A stretch of 12,166 bases of DNA from Saccoglossus kowalevskii (Eukaryota; Hemichordata; Enteropneusta; Harrimaniidae), in contig NW_003137396.1 in assembly GCF_000003605.2 (NCBI RefSeq), positions 1-12,166 of the forward strand. The letters run 5' to 3'. The translations under genes and the position numbers were made by a program. Numbering within the stretch: the stretch's first letter is position 1; each line of letters starts with the position of its first letter. Below are positions 1-9,689 of the stretch, one piece after another. The notes beneath the pieces were generated by a model. That model was not told the origin of the DNA. It saw only the letters and a program-made list of their open reading frames with translations, and did not search any database.

Positions 1-776
1 AACGAATATTATGATGCATGTTTATGTTTTTTTTTTCATTTTATTAATAATACTTGTTTTCATGATTGTGTTCTGAGCTATACAGTAGCTGACCGTTTGA
101 CTTGTGCGATTTGCAGCTGTTATAGTTTCTATAGCGAGATATCAGTTAACTGGTGGTCAGTGCATACATATTGTTCAGTTCGTTTGTAAGAGTTGACATT
201 GTATATTGCCAAGGTTTACACTAGTTTTTTATTGTTGAGTCAGCTACAGTGTGTGTGTACACTCAGGTCGTATAGCAACATACCAGTTAATGTTTTACTT
301 CTATATCATGTAATACTGGTATATGCAGATAACCACTGTTGTAATTAAATTGATTGTGAGATTCTCTTAACCCCCTCCCTTTGCCAGTTCGTTTCAGGTG
401 GCTAGTCAGGTCTTGTGTCTAGTGCGCACGAGGGGGGGTGACACTATATGTCTATTATGAGTTGTTAATGATTCGAATAGTATATAGACAAATCCTGAGT
501 ATTATCTTATTTGCAAACATTTAATGTAATTCATGAAACTGAAACTCGAGTATGTGCTGATGTAGATTTCTTTCTTTATGGCTATAGTAATTTTATTTTA
601 TGTGTCTGGTGGTATAAGTTTTTATTTTCGGAATGAATTCGACAATATATTAGAAGTCGGGCTGGATCGACTGTGCGTAAGGGTGCGTACCGGGTACATG
701 TACATAGTCGCATCGTTACCCCATCCTTAAAGTGTTTTCAAACCATCAAGGTGGATGTTATTGGCAACTGTCCAAT
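1..776. other. Unassigned AT-rich DNA
   Basis: I see no exon, RNA gene or mobile element here. The stretch holds scattered T-runs, a short GTGCGCAC palindrome at 422-429 and a C-run/G-run pair (371-377 and 430-436) that could pair weakly. Reading frames on both strands are short and have no recognisable domain. It lies immediately left of the duplicated block that starts at about 777. Confidence 0.6.
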
Positions 777-836
777 CTGTTTAATAGTTATTTCTAATGG
801 AGGCTTGGGATTTGACAAATAATATGAAGCTAAACG
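777..836 (+). repeat. Degenerate left copy of the junction block (J0)
   Basis: This segment aligns with the junction blocks at 1892-2022 and 3441-3566. The shared pieces are a CTGTTT start, ATTTCTA/ATTCTA, TGGAGGC, ATTTGAC and finally ATGAAGCTAAACG. It is shorter and more diverged than the other two copies. It marks the left edge of the duplicated region, so the ancestral array was probably junction - body - junction - body - junction. Confidence 0.6.
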
Positions 837-2009
837 AAACTTACTGGCGTAGCAATTGAACGAACATGGATGAAAAAGTAGTGGATGTTAGACATCCTAG
901 AACAAACATAAATTTTAATCAAACTGCATTAGTAAAAATAATTGAGAACATGGATATTTTCATTTGCTTATGCAAACTATTCCCCGAAATTGTGACACTT
1001 AGTGGACGCTTAGAATCGTACTTCTGTTAAATGTATGGCGAAATATTAGTATATATATATATATCTTTACTCAGTACTACAGGCCATTTATGGTGAAATA
1101 AAGAATCACGGCATTTTTGCCAGCCTGTATAATATTTACAGCAGATTCCATTGCAATCCGGCCAGCGTAATGATACGATCATATCACTATTGTCTAAGTC
1201 TGCAAACTAATCTTTTCATTTTTTCATGCAAGTCTGCGTTTTATGTAATATGGAACGAATCTTTGTCTACGTGAGATTGGCCAGTGACACTCAATCGTAT
1301 GACACAGCCAGGTTATGTCGAGAACTAATTAATGGAGGTCAATTGGCAAGTCATTTTTACAATAATGGTTATTATGACAAAATAATAAATGTGAATTTTA
1401 TATTACTTACAAACAGGTCTAGCAATGTAACATATTCGTTGTCGAGTTAATGTCGACTAGGTACATCTGGATCAACTCTCAATCAATGACAGTGTAGTAA
1501 ATGTTGAATTTTATCATAAATCTACCAGCAGTAAGGACTGGAAGAATCTCAGCATTGATATTCTGCTGTGATGATGCTAAAACAATTAAAATGACGAATA
1601 CATGATATTTACTCTGGTGAAACGACTCGTTAAATTAGGATGCAGCTGTTCTTTAAACCCCATCCATCATAATAGTATGTGTATATCAATTATTGTCTAT
1701 GGTTGTATATAATGGTTTGATTGGCATATCCATCAATTATAATGACATGGACTTTCGAAATATCTAAATATTATCAGTAGTGATTTTATTGCCCCACTAT
1801 TGTACTACCAGATACAGCTTGAAATAAGCTCAGTTGATTTCACTCAACCTGTGACGATAGTAAGGTTTTTGACAATAGTCAGCTTCTGATGCGTAATTTA
1901 TTTATGTGCAGTGTGGAATAGCATTGCAGTGAATGCCTGAGGGAGCGGCACACCGTGAGTGGTACGCTGTTTCAGTAATTCTACTGGAGACCGGTAATTT
2001 TACTATACT
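824..2009 (+). repeat. Tandem segmental duplication, copy A
   Basis: This is the first of two adjacent copies of the same noncoding unit; each begins with ATGAAGCTAAACGAAAC (824 and 2010). Collinear blocks are 824-1010 with 2010-2165, 1065-1139 with 2421-2502, 1140-1236 with 2587-2682, 1390-1513 with 2698-2814, 1513-1640 with 2923-3048, and 1648-1790 with 3049-3191. In the 1140-1236 block I count about 9 differences in 96 bases. Copy A keeps about 150 bp (1237-1389) that copy B lacks. That stretch contains most of a 74-codon open frame (1226-1450) with no domain I recognise. A short (TA)n run at about 1051-1064 lies in a region rearranged in copy B. No terminal inverted repeats or transposase-like frame were seen. 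Confidence 0.85.
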
Positions 2010-2022
2010 ATGAAGCTAAACG
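1892..2022 (+). repeat. Junction block J1 between duplicated copies
   Basis: This block is repeated at 3441-3566 with about 5 substitutions in the last 117 bases plus one 4-base length difference near the start. It is clearly less diverged than the unit bodies on either side (about 9%). It includes a relatively GC-rich core around 1930-1965 and ends in ATGAAGCTAAACG. An AG acceptor-like and a GTGAGT donor-like site flank about 43 bases, but all three frames in that stretch contain stops, so it is not a coding exon. Confidence 0.75.
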
Positions 2023-3566
2023 AAACGTACGAGCGAACGACCATAGGTGTAAAATCAGTGGGTGTTAGCCATCCTAAAAGGTATAAATAAAAAACACACT
2101 TGAGAACACGGATACTTTCATTTGTTTATGCAAACTATCACCCAAACTGTGACATTTAGGCGCCGCTTAGGAAATACAATAACGTCGGCGTTTCCGAAAA
2201 CAGAACAAATTAAACTTTCTGTACTCATCCTCTGTAGACATACCCCCACTTTTTGTATCGCATTTTTTTTTTGATAAATCATCTCCGGCTAACCTTAGTT
2301 TATCGACACGACAGGGCGACCTAGTCGGGAGACCCTAGAAGCATGCTTAGTAGATAGAACGCTTTTGACCGGCGCGCATTAGCGTCTGATTTCGATATTG
2401 AAATGCAAAATCGCTGCCAACTTTATTCAGTACTATAGGCCGTTTATTGCGAAATAAATAATCACGGTATTATTGCCAACCTGTATAATTTTTTACAGTG
2501 CTGTGGATGACAGCATGTTATAATAACATTAATATTTTTTATTTACAAGTAACAACATGTTGGTACACTAATGCGTTAATCGAAAAGCAGATCCTATTGC
2601 AGTCCGGCCAGCGTAATGATACGATCATATCACTAGTGTCTATGTTTGCAATCTAATCTTTTCATTTTCTCGTGCAAGTCTGTTACTGTGAATTTACTGT
2701 GAATTTTATATTACTTACAGACAGGTCTGGCAATGTAACATGTTCGTTGTCGAGTTAATGTCGATTAGATACATCTGGATCAACTCTCAACCAATGACAG
2801 TGTAGTAAATGTTATGTTGAATATCAGTGTGTGGGCGCTATTATATGTTTTTAAATATTGCCAAGTTTTGTACATCTGCTGTGGTACATATGGATTATAG
2901 GTTAAATAAATTATATCGTTATATCATAAATCTACCAGTAGTAAAAGATGGAATAATCTCAGCATTGAAATTCTGCTGAGATGATGCTAAAAAAATTAAA
3001 ATGACGAAATTCACGATATTTACACTGGTGCAACGACTCGTTAAATCATGTTCTTTAAACCCCATCCATCATAATAGTATGTCTATATTAATTATTGTCT
3101 ATGGCTGTATACAATGGTTTGATTGGCATATCAATCAATTATGATGACATGGACTTTCGAAATATCTAAATATTATCGGTAGTGATTTTATATTGGGTAC
3201 ATATATTGAAGAACAACAACTGCTTTAGTTAATTTTTCAGGTTGTCAGCAGTGGATTTTCTGCTACAAAAAGCGGAAAGCAGATCCGTTTCAGTCACTGG
3301 CCTCGTGAATCTGAATTATTCAACATGTCTTTCTAGAAATTGTTTCCACAATCTCATATGATAAACTAAGAAAAAAACAGTTTCAATCCATTAAATATTA
3401 TTGTATTTAAATCATTTTCATTTACATTGCGAGTGAACAAGTAATTTATGTGCGGTGTGGAATAGCATTGCAGTGAATGCCTGAGGGAACGGCACACCGT
3501 GAGTGGTACGCTGTTTCAGTAATTCTACTGGAGGCCGGTAATTTGACTATACAATGAAGCTAAACG
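2010..3566 (+). repeat. Tandem segmental duplication, copy B
   Basis: This is the second copy of the unit in the same orientation as copy A. It is longer because it carries extra segments absent from A: about 200 bp within 2170-2400 (locally CpG-rich, with the short palindrome CGACCTAGTCG), about 80 bp at 2503-2586, about 105 bp at 2815-2922, and most of 3203-3430. It lacks A's 1237-1389 segment. The extra pieces could be later insertions or deletions from A; no clear target-site duplications were seen around them. Within 3203-3430, a good AG acceptor (3239-3240) precedes a 31-codon open frame ending in TAG at 3334-3336. I do not recognise that frame, and its length is within chance. Confidence 0.85.
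3441..3566 (+). repeat. Junction block J2 at right end of duplication
   Basis: This is the right-hand copy of the junction block, about 96% identical to J1 by eye. After ATGAAGCTAAACG (3554-3566) the similarity to the start of the unit body stops, so this is the right edge of the duplicated region. Confidence 0.75.
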
Positions 3567-3800
3567 CTACCCCGTATTACATTCTACATGTAACATTGTC
3601 TGGCTGCTCGATTCTTTTGCACATAAGTAGAACCTGGCAATTAAACATTGTCAAATATTGATTTCTGATGTAGCTAAATACCGACTCCATGAATTTTATC
3701 GTCAATACAGACAATAACAGGAAAATGTTTGGGGCACTGCACGGCGATAACAGTTCAGCGTTTAGAGTCAGTGTATCAACGCGCATGCATGTAAGATTAC

Positions 3801-4195
3801 GTGCGTTCGACTCATCAATATTTTTAACGATAGTTTATGCAACAAACTTACCATTATTTGTTTGCATTAAGTAATTTTAATCAATTTCTTCTAGAATATA
3901 CCCGTGTGTGTATGTTCGCATGTCGCCCGAGGTCATGTACGGTGATGACAGGACATTGCTTGGGGTCTATCAATGAGCATACAAATAAGTTTTCGTGTGT
4001 TCGATCTCTCAACATTCAATGTTTTCTCACATTTGCATGGATACCTTAAACAACAAACGCACCATTCATTCAGGTTAAAAATTCCTGTACAATTTCTTCT
4101 AGAAATTACCTTTGCCCGTATGTTCGCATGTCGATTGGGGTCAGTACTCTATAATGACATGGCAGTGATTTGGGTCAATCAACAAGCACTGTGTA
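3801..4195 (+). repeat. Degenerate tandem duplication, period about 195-208 bp
   Basis: Two diverged copies lie head to tail. GTGCGTTCGA at 3801 corresponds to GTGTGTTCGA at 3995 (194 apart). CAATTTCTTCTAGAA at 3882 recurs exactly at 4090 (208 apart). Each of these is followed by a shared GTATGTTCGCATGTCG and then GG(G)GTC...TCAA..A..GCA. Short overlapping open frames run through the copies, but none resembles a known protein and the frame changes between copies. It is much older-looking than the 824-3566 duplication. Confidence 0.7.
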
Positions 4196-4199
4196 ACTG

Positions 4200-5990
4200 A
4201 AGTACAAATGTCTATGACGCGTACTGTAATTGTTCCCTTCTAACAAAACTGCTGAACAAATATTCGATTTTTCTTCAGTACATAATGTAATATTTTACGA
4301 AAAGAATCCCATTAATACGTAATAGCTATAACTTGCCTATTATCGCGCACATCACTGTTTTTGTTCTGCCATCACGTGATAATACGCTCTCCACAAATTT
4401 CGTTATACAATTTAGAAATATCCTTTTAAAATGGAGTGAAGTATGGCTCACATTCGAAATACCAATCAAACCATAGTTTACAATAATATACAATGGCTGA
4501 TATAATCCTATCATTATGCTGACTGGGTTTTAATGCACACCTGCAACCTGATTAACAATTCAGTGCACCAAAATGCTATCATCCACGGCATTGTTAGATT
4601 CACAGAGTCTGACGAAAATCGTTCATATCAATATACAGTTATTTGTTAAAGATAAAGGAGCTTTTTAAAAATTATTTTGCGCAAAACCAAGGCAGAATAT
4701 CAATGTACCAATATTCATATAATAAAATTATGAAGTTATTCATATTATTGTTACAGAGAGATGGAAGGGCATTTTATATCTCCCTAATCCTTTGGAAATA
4801 TGAAATTACACAAAGGTACAGCTGCCTGTGCAATAAAAATAGAGCGTTCCATTGTTGCTGATGTTCGATTAGGACGAAAGTCGCGTAAACTGCCAAGCAA
4901 GCCCTGCTTGTAGATATAAAACTTAACTGTTGATATGCAAGTATGAATAACAAATAACATAAATATCTTACATAACCTTATTGTTATATACCTTTAGACC
5001 CCCAGGGAGGGTACTCCAAGTCAGACACGGTACCCATGCTGAAGTATAGCTTTTCAAAAAAGCCTCTGAACATAAATTGTACCCCTTTCAAATGCATAAA
5101 CTTTAAATAGATATCCTATATACATACTAAAATTATACTGTTTCCAGTGTTAATGTAAATTTATTACTATACGCGTCAAATAACTAAAAAACGCGTTTTT
5201 TCACTTCACCTTGCGTACCATATTTTATTCAGGGTAGAGATTTTATTCACAGATTTGACGGGTTTGACTAATATTTTACTATATTCTGTATGAAACACTG
5301 TGTATCTTTTAATGTGATTTTGGTTGGTCAATGATTTCCCAAATCCAACGGAGAGTAGCCTGGTTTGCTTACTTGTCAGTCTAGCTGACAACCTAGACGT
5401 CGATTGTAAACTTACGAGTATTACGACTTTTCCATGCCCTCAAGACTCAGTATAAACTTGATTGTTATTATATCTTGGTATTGTACAAAGAAAGAGCACA
5501 TTCACAAGTCTTAAAAATCTCTAGCAGCTACAGAAATAACAATAGATACGACAGGATTATATCAAGTAGGAAAATTGCGACCAGAATAGTGGACCTTGCA
5601 CTGCACATTGGAGGTTATAACTGGTGTAAATTAGACTTAACACTGGTATAGTTGTGGGGATCATATTTGATGACTATTTGCGGATAAATATGTTTGAAAA
5701 GCAATCCCCTAATTGACCCACTGACTGTGAGCCCATCATTCTGAAGTTATACTTGTTACACTAGTGTGAACAATGAAGGTTACGTCTTTCAGGGTAACTC
5801 AAAAAGCAGTGAGTACTACAGTGGGTTCGCTCGACACTTATGCTCATCATTCAGTCACAAAGACACCAGTAAATAGTATAACATAGCCAGGTATTTCTTG
5901 TAACTACTATCGTCACCACATGCACCGGTCCTCTTCTCCCATATTGTGCTAGAACACCCCCCCCCCCATTGTTATAATCGACAGTGTTAA
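4200..5990. other. Unassigned AT-rich DNA
   Basis: No gene is supported here. Small open frames occur on both strands (for example minus 4326-4514, plus 4643-4861, minus 5206-5391) without recognisable motifs. A locally GC-richer patch at about 4998-5035, with GGGTACTCC and GGTACCC motifs, may be the remnant of a dispersed repeat. A run of 11 C lies at 5957-5967, just left of the 120-bp tandem repeat. Confidence 0.5.
5957..5967 (+). repeat. Homopolymer run of 11 C
   Basis: Eleven consecutive C residues can be read directly. Length at such runs is often variable or misassembled. It lies 23 bases left of the 120-bp tandem repeat. Confidence 0.9.
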
Positions 5991-6229
5991 TTGTTCAACC
6001 AATAGTCTTAATACTTTGCACGTGTTGTCATGACTGCACGTGGACTCCACCATTGAGGGCGTCGCCCCGTAGCATCGTCATGACAACATCAATGCAACTT
6101 GGTGACACTTTTGTTCAACCAATAGTCTCTATACATTATATGCGTTGACATGACTGCACGTGGACTCTACCACTGAGGGCGTCGCCCCGTAGCATCGTCA
6201 TGACAACATCAATGCAACTTGGTGACACT
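5991..6229 (+). repeat. Two-copy 120-bp tandem repeat with nested palindromes
   Basis: Copy 1 (5991-6109) and copy 2 (6111-6229) repeat with an exact 120-base period. The 49 bases at 6061-6109 are identical to 6181-6229, while 6001-6060 differs from 6121-6180 at 10 positions. In copy 1 an 11-base inverted repeat pairs GTTGTCATGAC (6024-6034) with GTCATGACAAC (6077-6087). TTGCA (6016-6020) and TGCAA (6093-6097) can extend this stem across a small internal loop. Between the arms lie two perfect mini-hairpins, GTGGACTCCAC (6040-6050) and GGGCGTCGCCC (6057-6067). Copy 2 keeps the second hairpin but has one mismatch in the outer stem, one in the first hairpin, and has lost the stem extension. CACGTG occurs at 6019-6024, 6037-6042 and 6157-6162. 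No open frame is associated. It could be a structured noncoding element, a foldback or MITE-like insertion, or a protein-binding array. Confidence 0.9.
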
Positions 6230-7835
6230 AGACTATATTATAAAATATTGCAAATATACATTTGCTCAAGGATATTTTCCACATGGGTAAAAAGATTTGG
6301 ATAATGTATTTGCTGAACGTGTAACCTCATTAATTATGAACATATCTTTTCTTTATTTTCCGCATAGAATTTTTGCTGGAGGGATGACTCAGTGAAGATG
6401 AAATTCAGTGAATACACTTTTTCTCCATATTCAACTCATTAAAAATCATCGAAAATAAATTGCATACAAAACACACAAAAAAGCAATTTCAGTGAAAATT
6501 TATTCTTGCTAATATAAAGTATTTTACATTAGATAGTATCCATATGAATACACACACTTCGATAAACTGTTAGTTGGTCATGTGATATAATTATAAAGTG
6601 CATACATAATACCCACAAATGTACATCAATATTCATAGTATTGCTCATGATTTGACATAGATACACAGATTTGACTTGAAACAAAGTTGAGAGTAAAATA
6701 TTTTTATAAACACATGTCGATAAAGCTGTTACTCATATATAACATTTGAACATTAAATATATGACACTACAGCAAACACAAAGTCCGTCTGTACACAATC
6801 AAAACGTGTATTAATTCATGGTGAATATATTTAAATATACATAACGCATAGCTAGTTTTAAATGTCGATTTTTATCCTTAATCTATCGTTCATTTGGACG
6901 GATATTATTTTGAAATTTAATCTTGTAACTAATTTTTGATTATAGTAGTTAATCCAAAGTTTATATCTCAATTTTCAGCAGATGTTAATATTTCGATGGT
7001 AGCTTAATGGATAGGATCTCTTATTGTTAAGCATTTGTATGTCAGTTTATTGAAGATGGTGAAGCATTTTAAGTGTTGACCCAATTATTTGATTAGAAGG
7101 TCCGGTTTACAGTGCACTTGATAAGAACGTGATACGAGATTGCTAGACGTAATGCAAGTAGTACATTCTATTAATACTTGAATATTTGGTAGGGGGTCTG
7201 AATAAAATAGCCCATCTGGAATCGAGGGTCTACTGTGGCCGGACATTATGTAACCAGTTAACTGTTATTATTCAAACATTAATCATATTTGAATGTTAAC
7301 TTAGGTTCGGGAGACGTAATTTTAATTTTCGCCATGATCCTAAAAAACTGGTTATAGGATAATGTTTATTCACATTGAATGGCTTATATATCTCCATCGT
7401 TTCACTCATTTCTTAATCATATATCATCGGTTTGAGGCTGTAGGCAGTATACTTCAGAGTCTTACAAATTGTTATATCATATGAAGCACTTTCTAAAACA
7501 AAATCACATGTAATGTTTCAAGGTAAAACACTCAACTGTGCACAATTTCATCAGTATAACTAACACAGTTTTAATTCACCAGCATGGTACAACCAGAGGC
7601 CTCGACCCATTGCAGGGAGAAATAAACTAAAACAAGGACAAATTTTCACAAAAGCAGTACTCCGAGAATTGAAATCAGAATTATATGCGTCTTGGTTGTG
7701 CGCTTTATTGTTTCATAATTTTTCAAAGAATAAGTACAGAAATATATTTTACTTCTTGTTCTAAGTAAGTTACGAAAGACTGTATCAGTTTTCAAGAGTG
7801 CCTATCCAGATATCAAACCTATAATGTGTATGCGC

Positions 7836-7836
<1 letters not shown>
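6230..7836. other. Unassigned AT-rich DNA
   Basis: I find no exon with recognisable domain content, no transposon ends and no convincing RNA gene. A stretch at about 6995-7050 faintly resembles the A-box half of a tRNA, but no B box follows. AT content is high throughout. Confidence 0.5.

Positions 7837-7879
<43 letters not shown>
7837..7879. repeat. (TA)n microsatellite
   Basis: About 43 bases of uninterrupted alternating TA (21-22 units) follow GTGTATGCGCG and end at TTTCTTTTG. Such tracts are typically polymorphic in length and can extrude as cruciforms. Confidence 0.97.
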
Positions 7880-7881
<2 letters not shown>

Positions 7882-8541
7882 CTTTTGAAAAAATAGAATG
7901 AGTAGTTGGGCAAGAGTCGCGTGCAGCTATTGGCTTAGCGTGTTGCATTTAAATGAGTATAGAAACCTTCCATGCTGAAGGGTCAAATGTGAGGGGTAGA
8001 GAAATTCACGATTGCAATGACTGGCTGTAGCTTGCTATTTTGTTGTTTAGAATGCAACCAGATATTTGTTGAATTCTTAGTTGTTCTATTATGGATAAAA
8101 TGTTTGTGGCGGTGCAAGATGTGTTGATTGTTTTTTAAGGTCATATGTTTAAACACCCTGTAACTTGAAATTGTATTACCTAATCAAAATTCGATATGGC
8201 GTCAAAATGATTTAAGTGTATTTATTACTGTTGTAGATCATGAGAAGAAAAGTATGCTGAAAAAAGAGGCTTTTGGAATGGTGTATTTTGTGAATATTTT
8301 TTTCATTTTCAAGTTATCTAAGTAAATTGTAACAGCGACTCCAGTGACTGTCAAATATGCCATGTCTCCCCTCCCTCTTTCCTGCCTCATTCTCTGCTAT
8401 TGTTACTAGTCCACATCTGTAATAGAGTGTTTTAAATTAATAACATGTAACACTTATAAACGTTTTAGTATGCCTGTGCATAGGCAAAGTAAAACTCTAA
8501 TGAAACCAACTGAAATTATATAGCAAAGTAGTTTTGACGAA
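7880..8541. other. Unassigned DNA between microsatellite and transposon
   Basis: No gene is supported. A pyrimidine-rich tract ending in AG (8362-8411) looks like a splice acceptor, but the following open frame (about 34 codons) has no recognisable content and ends in TAG without a donor. Confidence 0.45.
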
Positions 8542-8544
8542 TTA

Positions 8545-8577
8545 GGCCACACCGACTTAATTGTATGGATGACATCC
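8545..8577 (+). repeat. Left terminal inverted repeat of the transposon
   Basis: This 33-base end starts GGCCACACC and ends GGATGACATCC. It differs from the right end at its 9th, 12th and 19th bases. Confidence 0.9.
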
Positions 8578-9267
8578 ACGCGCGCATTAGTTTTCGCCTT
8601 TTCTCCAAAAAAAAAAAACTCTCCGACGACGAGTCTCTACAGATCGGTTTTCTGTCCGGAACTTGCCCACTCATATTGTCGCAAAGCGCCGGCTTGTCAT
8701 AAAACTCTTTTTGGACTATCTAAAAACGTGCCAATTTTGTCGTAAATGATCTTCTTCACGAATACGTGAGCATAACAGTTCAGAGGAAAAACTGAAGGAT
8801 TGTTGTAGACTGGTACGCAATTGACGTCGGCCAGGGAGATATAACGTTTACACAGCTATACGAGAGATTGGTTAAAGCTAACCCCTACTGTGTAGAGAGG
8901 AGCAAGCAGGGACATTTCTGTATCATTGCAATGTTTTGTTAGTTATTGTCATAAAGTAGTGATATGTACATTCCGCCTTGACTTGTACTGAAAATGATGT
9001 CCATGTTGTACCTTGCATGCAGTGTTTTTGACTGAAGGTACTTCATCATGACTACATGTACTAGAGCTTGTCTGAAACGGTTATACCTGTGACAGTAATA
9101 CAGTACGAGATGTGTATATCAACATGTGCCTCCTACAAATAAAGACTTCTTGTTGTTTTTTGATACATTGTGTTCAGTGGTCCAATTCGTAATAGCAGCT
9201 CCGTAGTCCTGTGGTTTTAGCAGGATTTTTTTTTTCGCCCTCTCGCATTAGTTTTGGGGTCTCCAGA

Positions 9268-9300
9268 GGATGTCATCCATAAAATTAAATCAGTGTGGCC
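9268..9300 (-). repeat. Right terminal inverted repeat of the transposon
   Basis: This is the inverted partner of 8545-8577. It starts GGATGTCATCC on the plus strand and ends AGTGTGGCC, followed directly by TTA. Confidence 0.9.
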
Positions 9301-9365
9301 TTATGAGTAAATAAAATAAATTTAAAGTTCGTGTTGAATAAATAATGATTAACATTTCAGAAATC

Positions 9366-9665
9366 CTAACATATGCACAATAACAACCCCGACGCGGTGG
9401 AAGAAAATGTTGCATGAGGCGAGATCTGCTCACCATTACAAAATACCTTACTAGGGGGTCCGGGAGAATGTTCTCCTGGAAAAAAAATGAAATCTAGACC
9501 TCCTGAAACGATATTTTCTGCATTTTGAGGGACAGATTTTGCTGGCATACATAATATAACACAACACAAAAAGTTTCAGCTTGATTTGTGAATGGGCGAC
9601 GCCTCCAACATTTTTTTCGAGGGGCGACCACCCCTTCAGCCCCTCGTGCCGCCACTGCAATCTCC
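9366..9665 (-). repeat. GC-richer repeat-like segment, possible transposon remnant
   Basis: Read on the minus strand, this begins at about 9664 with GATTGCAGTGGCGGCACGAG, followed by runs of G that can fold (GAGGGG at 9619-9624 with CCCCTC at 9640-9645, and GGGG at 9621-9624 with CCCC at 9631-9634). It continues through two overlapping open frames of 67 and 79 codons (9366-9569 and 9451-9690). Base composition contrasts with the surrounding AT-rich DNA. GTGGCGG-type starts with G-rich tracts are common at ends of dispersed repeats in marine invertebrates, which is why I call it repeat-like. I cannot name a family. The two frames overlap each other and have no recognisable domain, so I do not call them genes. 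Confidence 0.35.
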
Positions 9666-9689
9666 GGACAATAAATTTACTTATCTTCA

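Larger units (their letters stand above)
8542..9303. mobile_element. Non-autonomous DNA transposon, PIF/Harbinger-like ends
   Basis: The left end 8545-8577 and the reverse complement of 9268-9300 match at 30 of 33 bases. Both begin GGCCACAC and end ATGGATGACATCC. The ends are flanked by direct TTA copies (8542-8544 and 9301-9303), a 3-base target duplication of the TWA type known for the PIF/Harbinger superfamily. The element is 756 bp between the TTA copies, so it is too short for a full transposase and must be non-autonomous if mobile. Inside the repeats, GCATTAGTTTT occurs near both ends (about 8585 and 9246) in the same orientation, whereas the outer repeats are inverted. An A12 run (8607-8618) and a T-run at about 9227-9236 are mirrored. 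Interior open frames (8591-8746 and 8796-8939) look mildly protein-like but match no transposase I know. Assignment to the superfamily rests only on the target duplication and the ends. Confidence 0.85.

Noticed and set aside
3241-3336. Possible terminal exon (31 codons after a good acceptor, ending in TAG)
   Set aside because: An open run of this length is expected by chance in some frame, no domain is recognisable, and the stretch lies in sequence absent from the sister copy of the duplication.
4326-4514. Minus-strand 62-codon open frame
   Set aside because: No recognisable motif, no supporting splice or promoter signals, and the length is within chance for this much DNA.
4757-4815. Possible 59-bp exon between TTACAG and GTACAG
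   Set aside because: The donor is weak, the encoded residues match nothing recognisable, and there is no partner exon nearby.
5206-5391. Minus-strand 61-codon open frame
   Set aside because: Unremarkable composition and no known domain; it overlaps no other supported feature.
6995-7055. Possible tRNA or tRNA-derived SINE head (GGTAGCTTAATGGATAGG resembles an A box, TTGTTAAG an Asn-type anticodon loop)
   Set aside because: No B box, no acceptor stem pairing and no terminator-like T run at the right distance; the similarity covers only the D-arm region.
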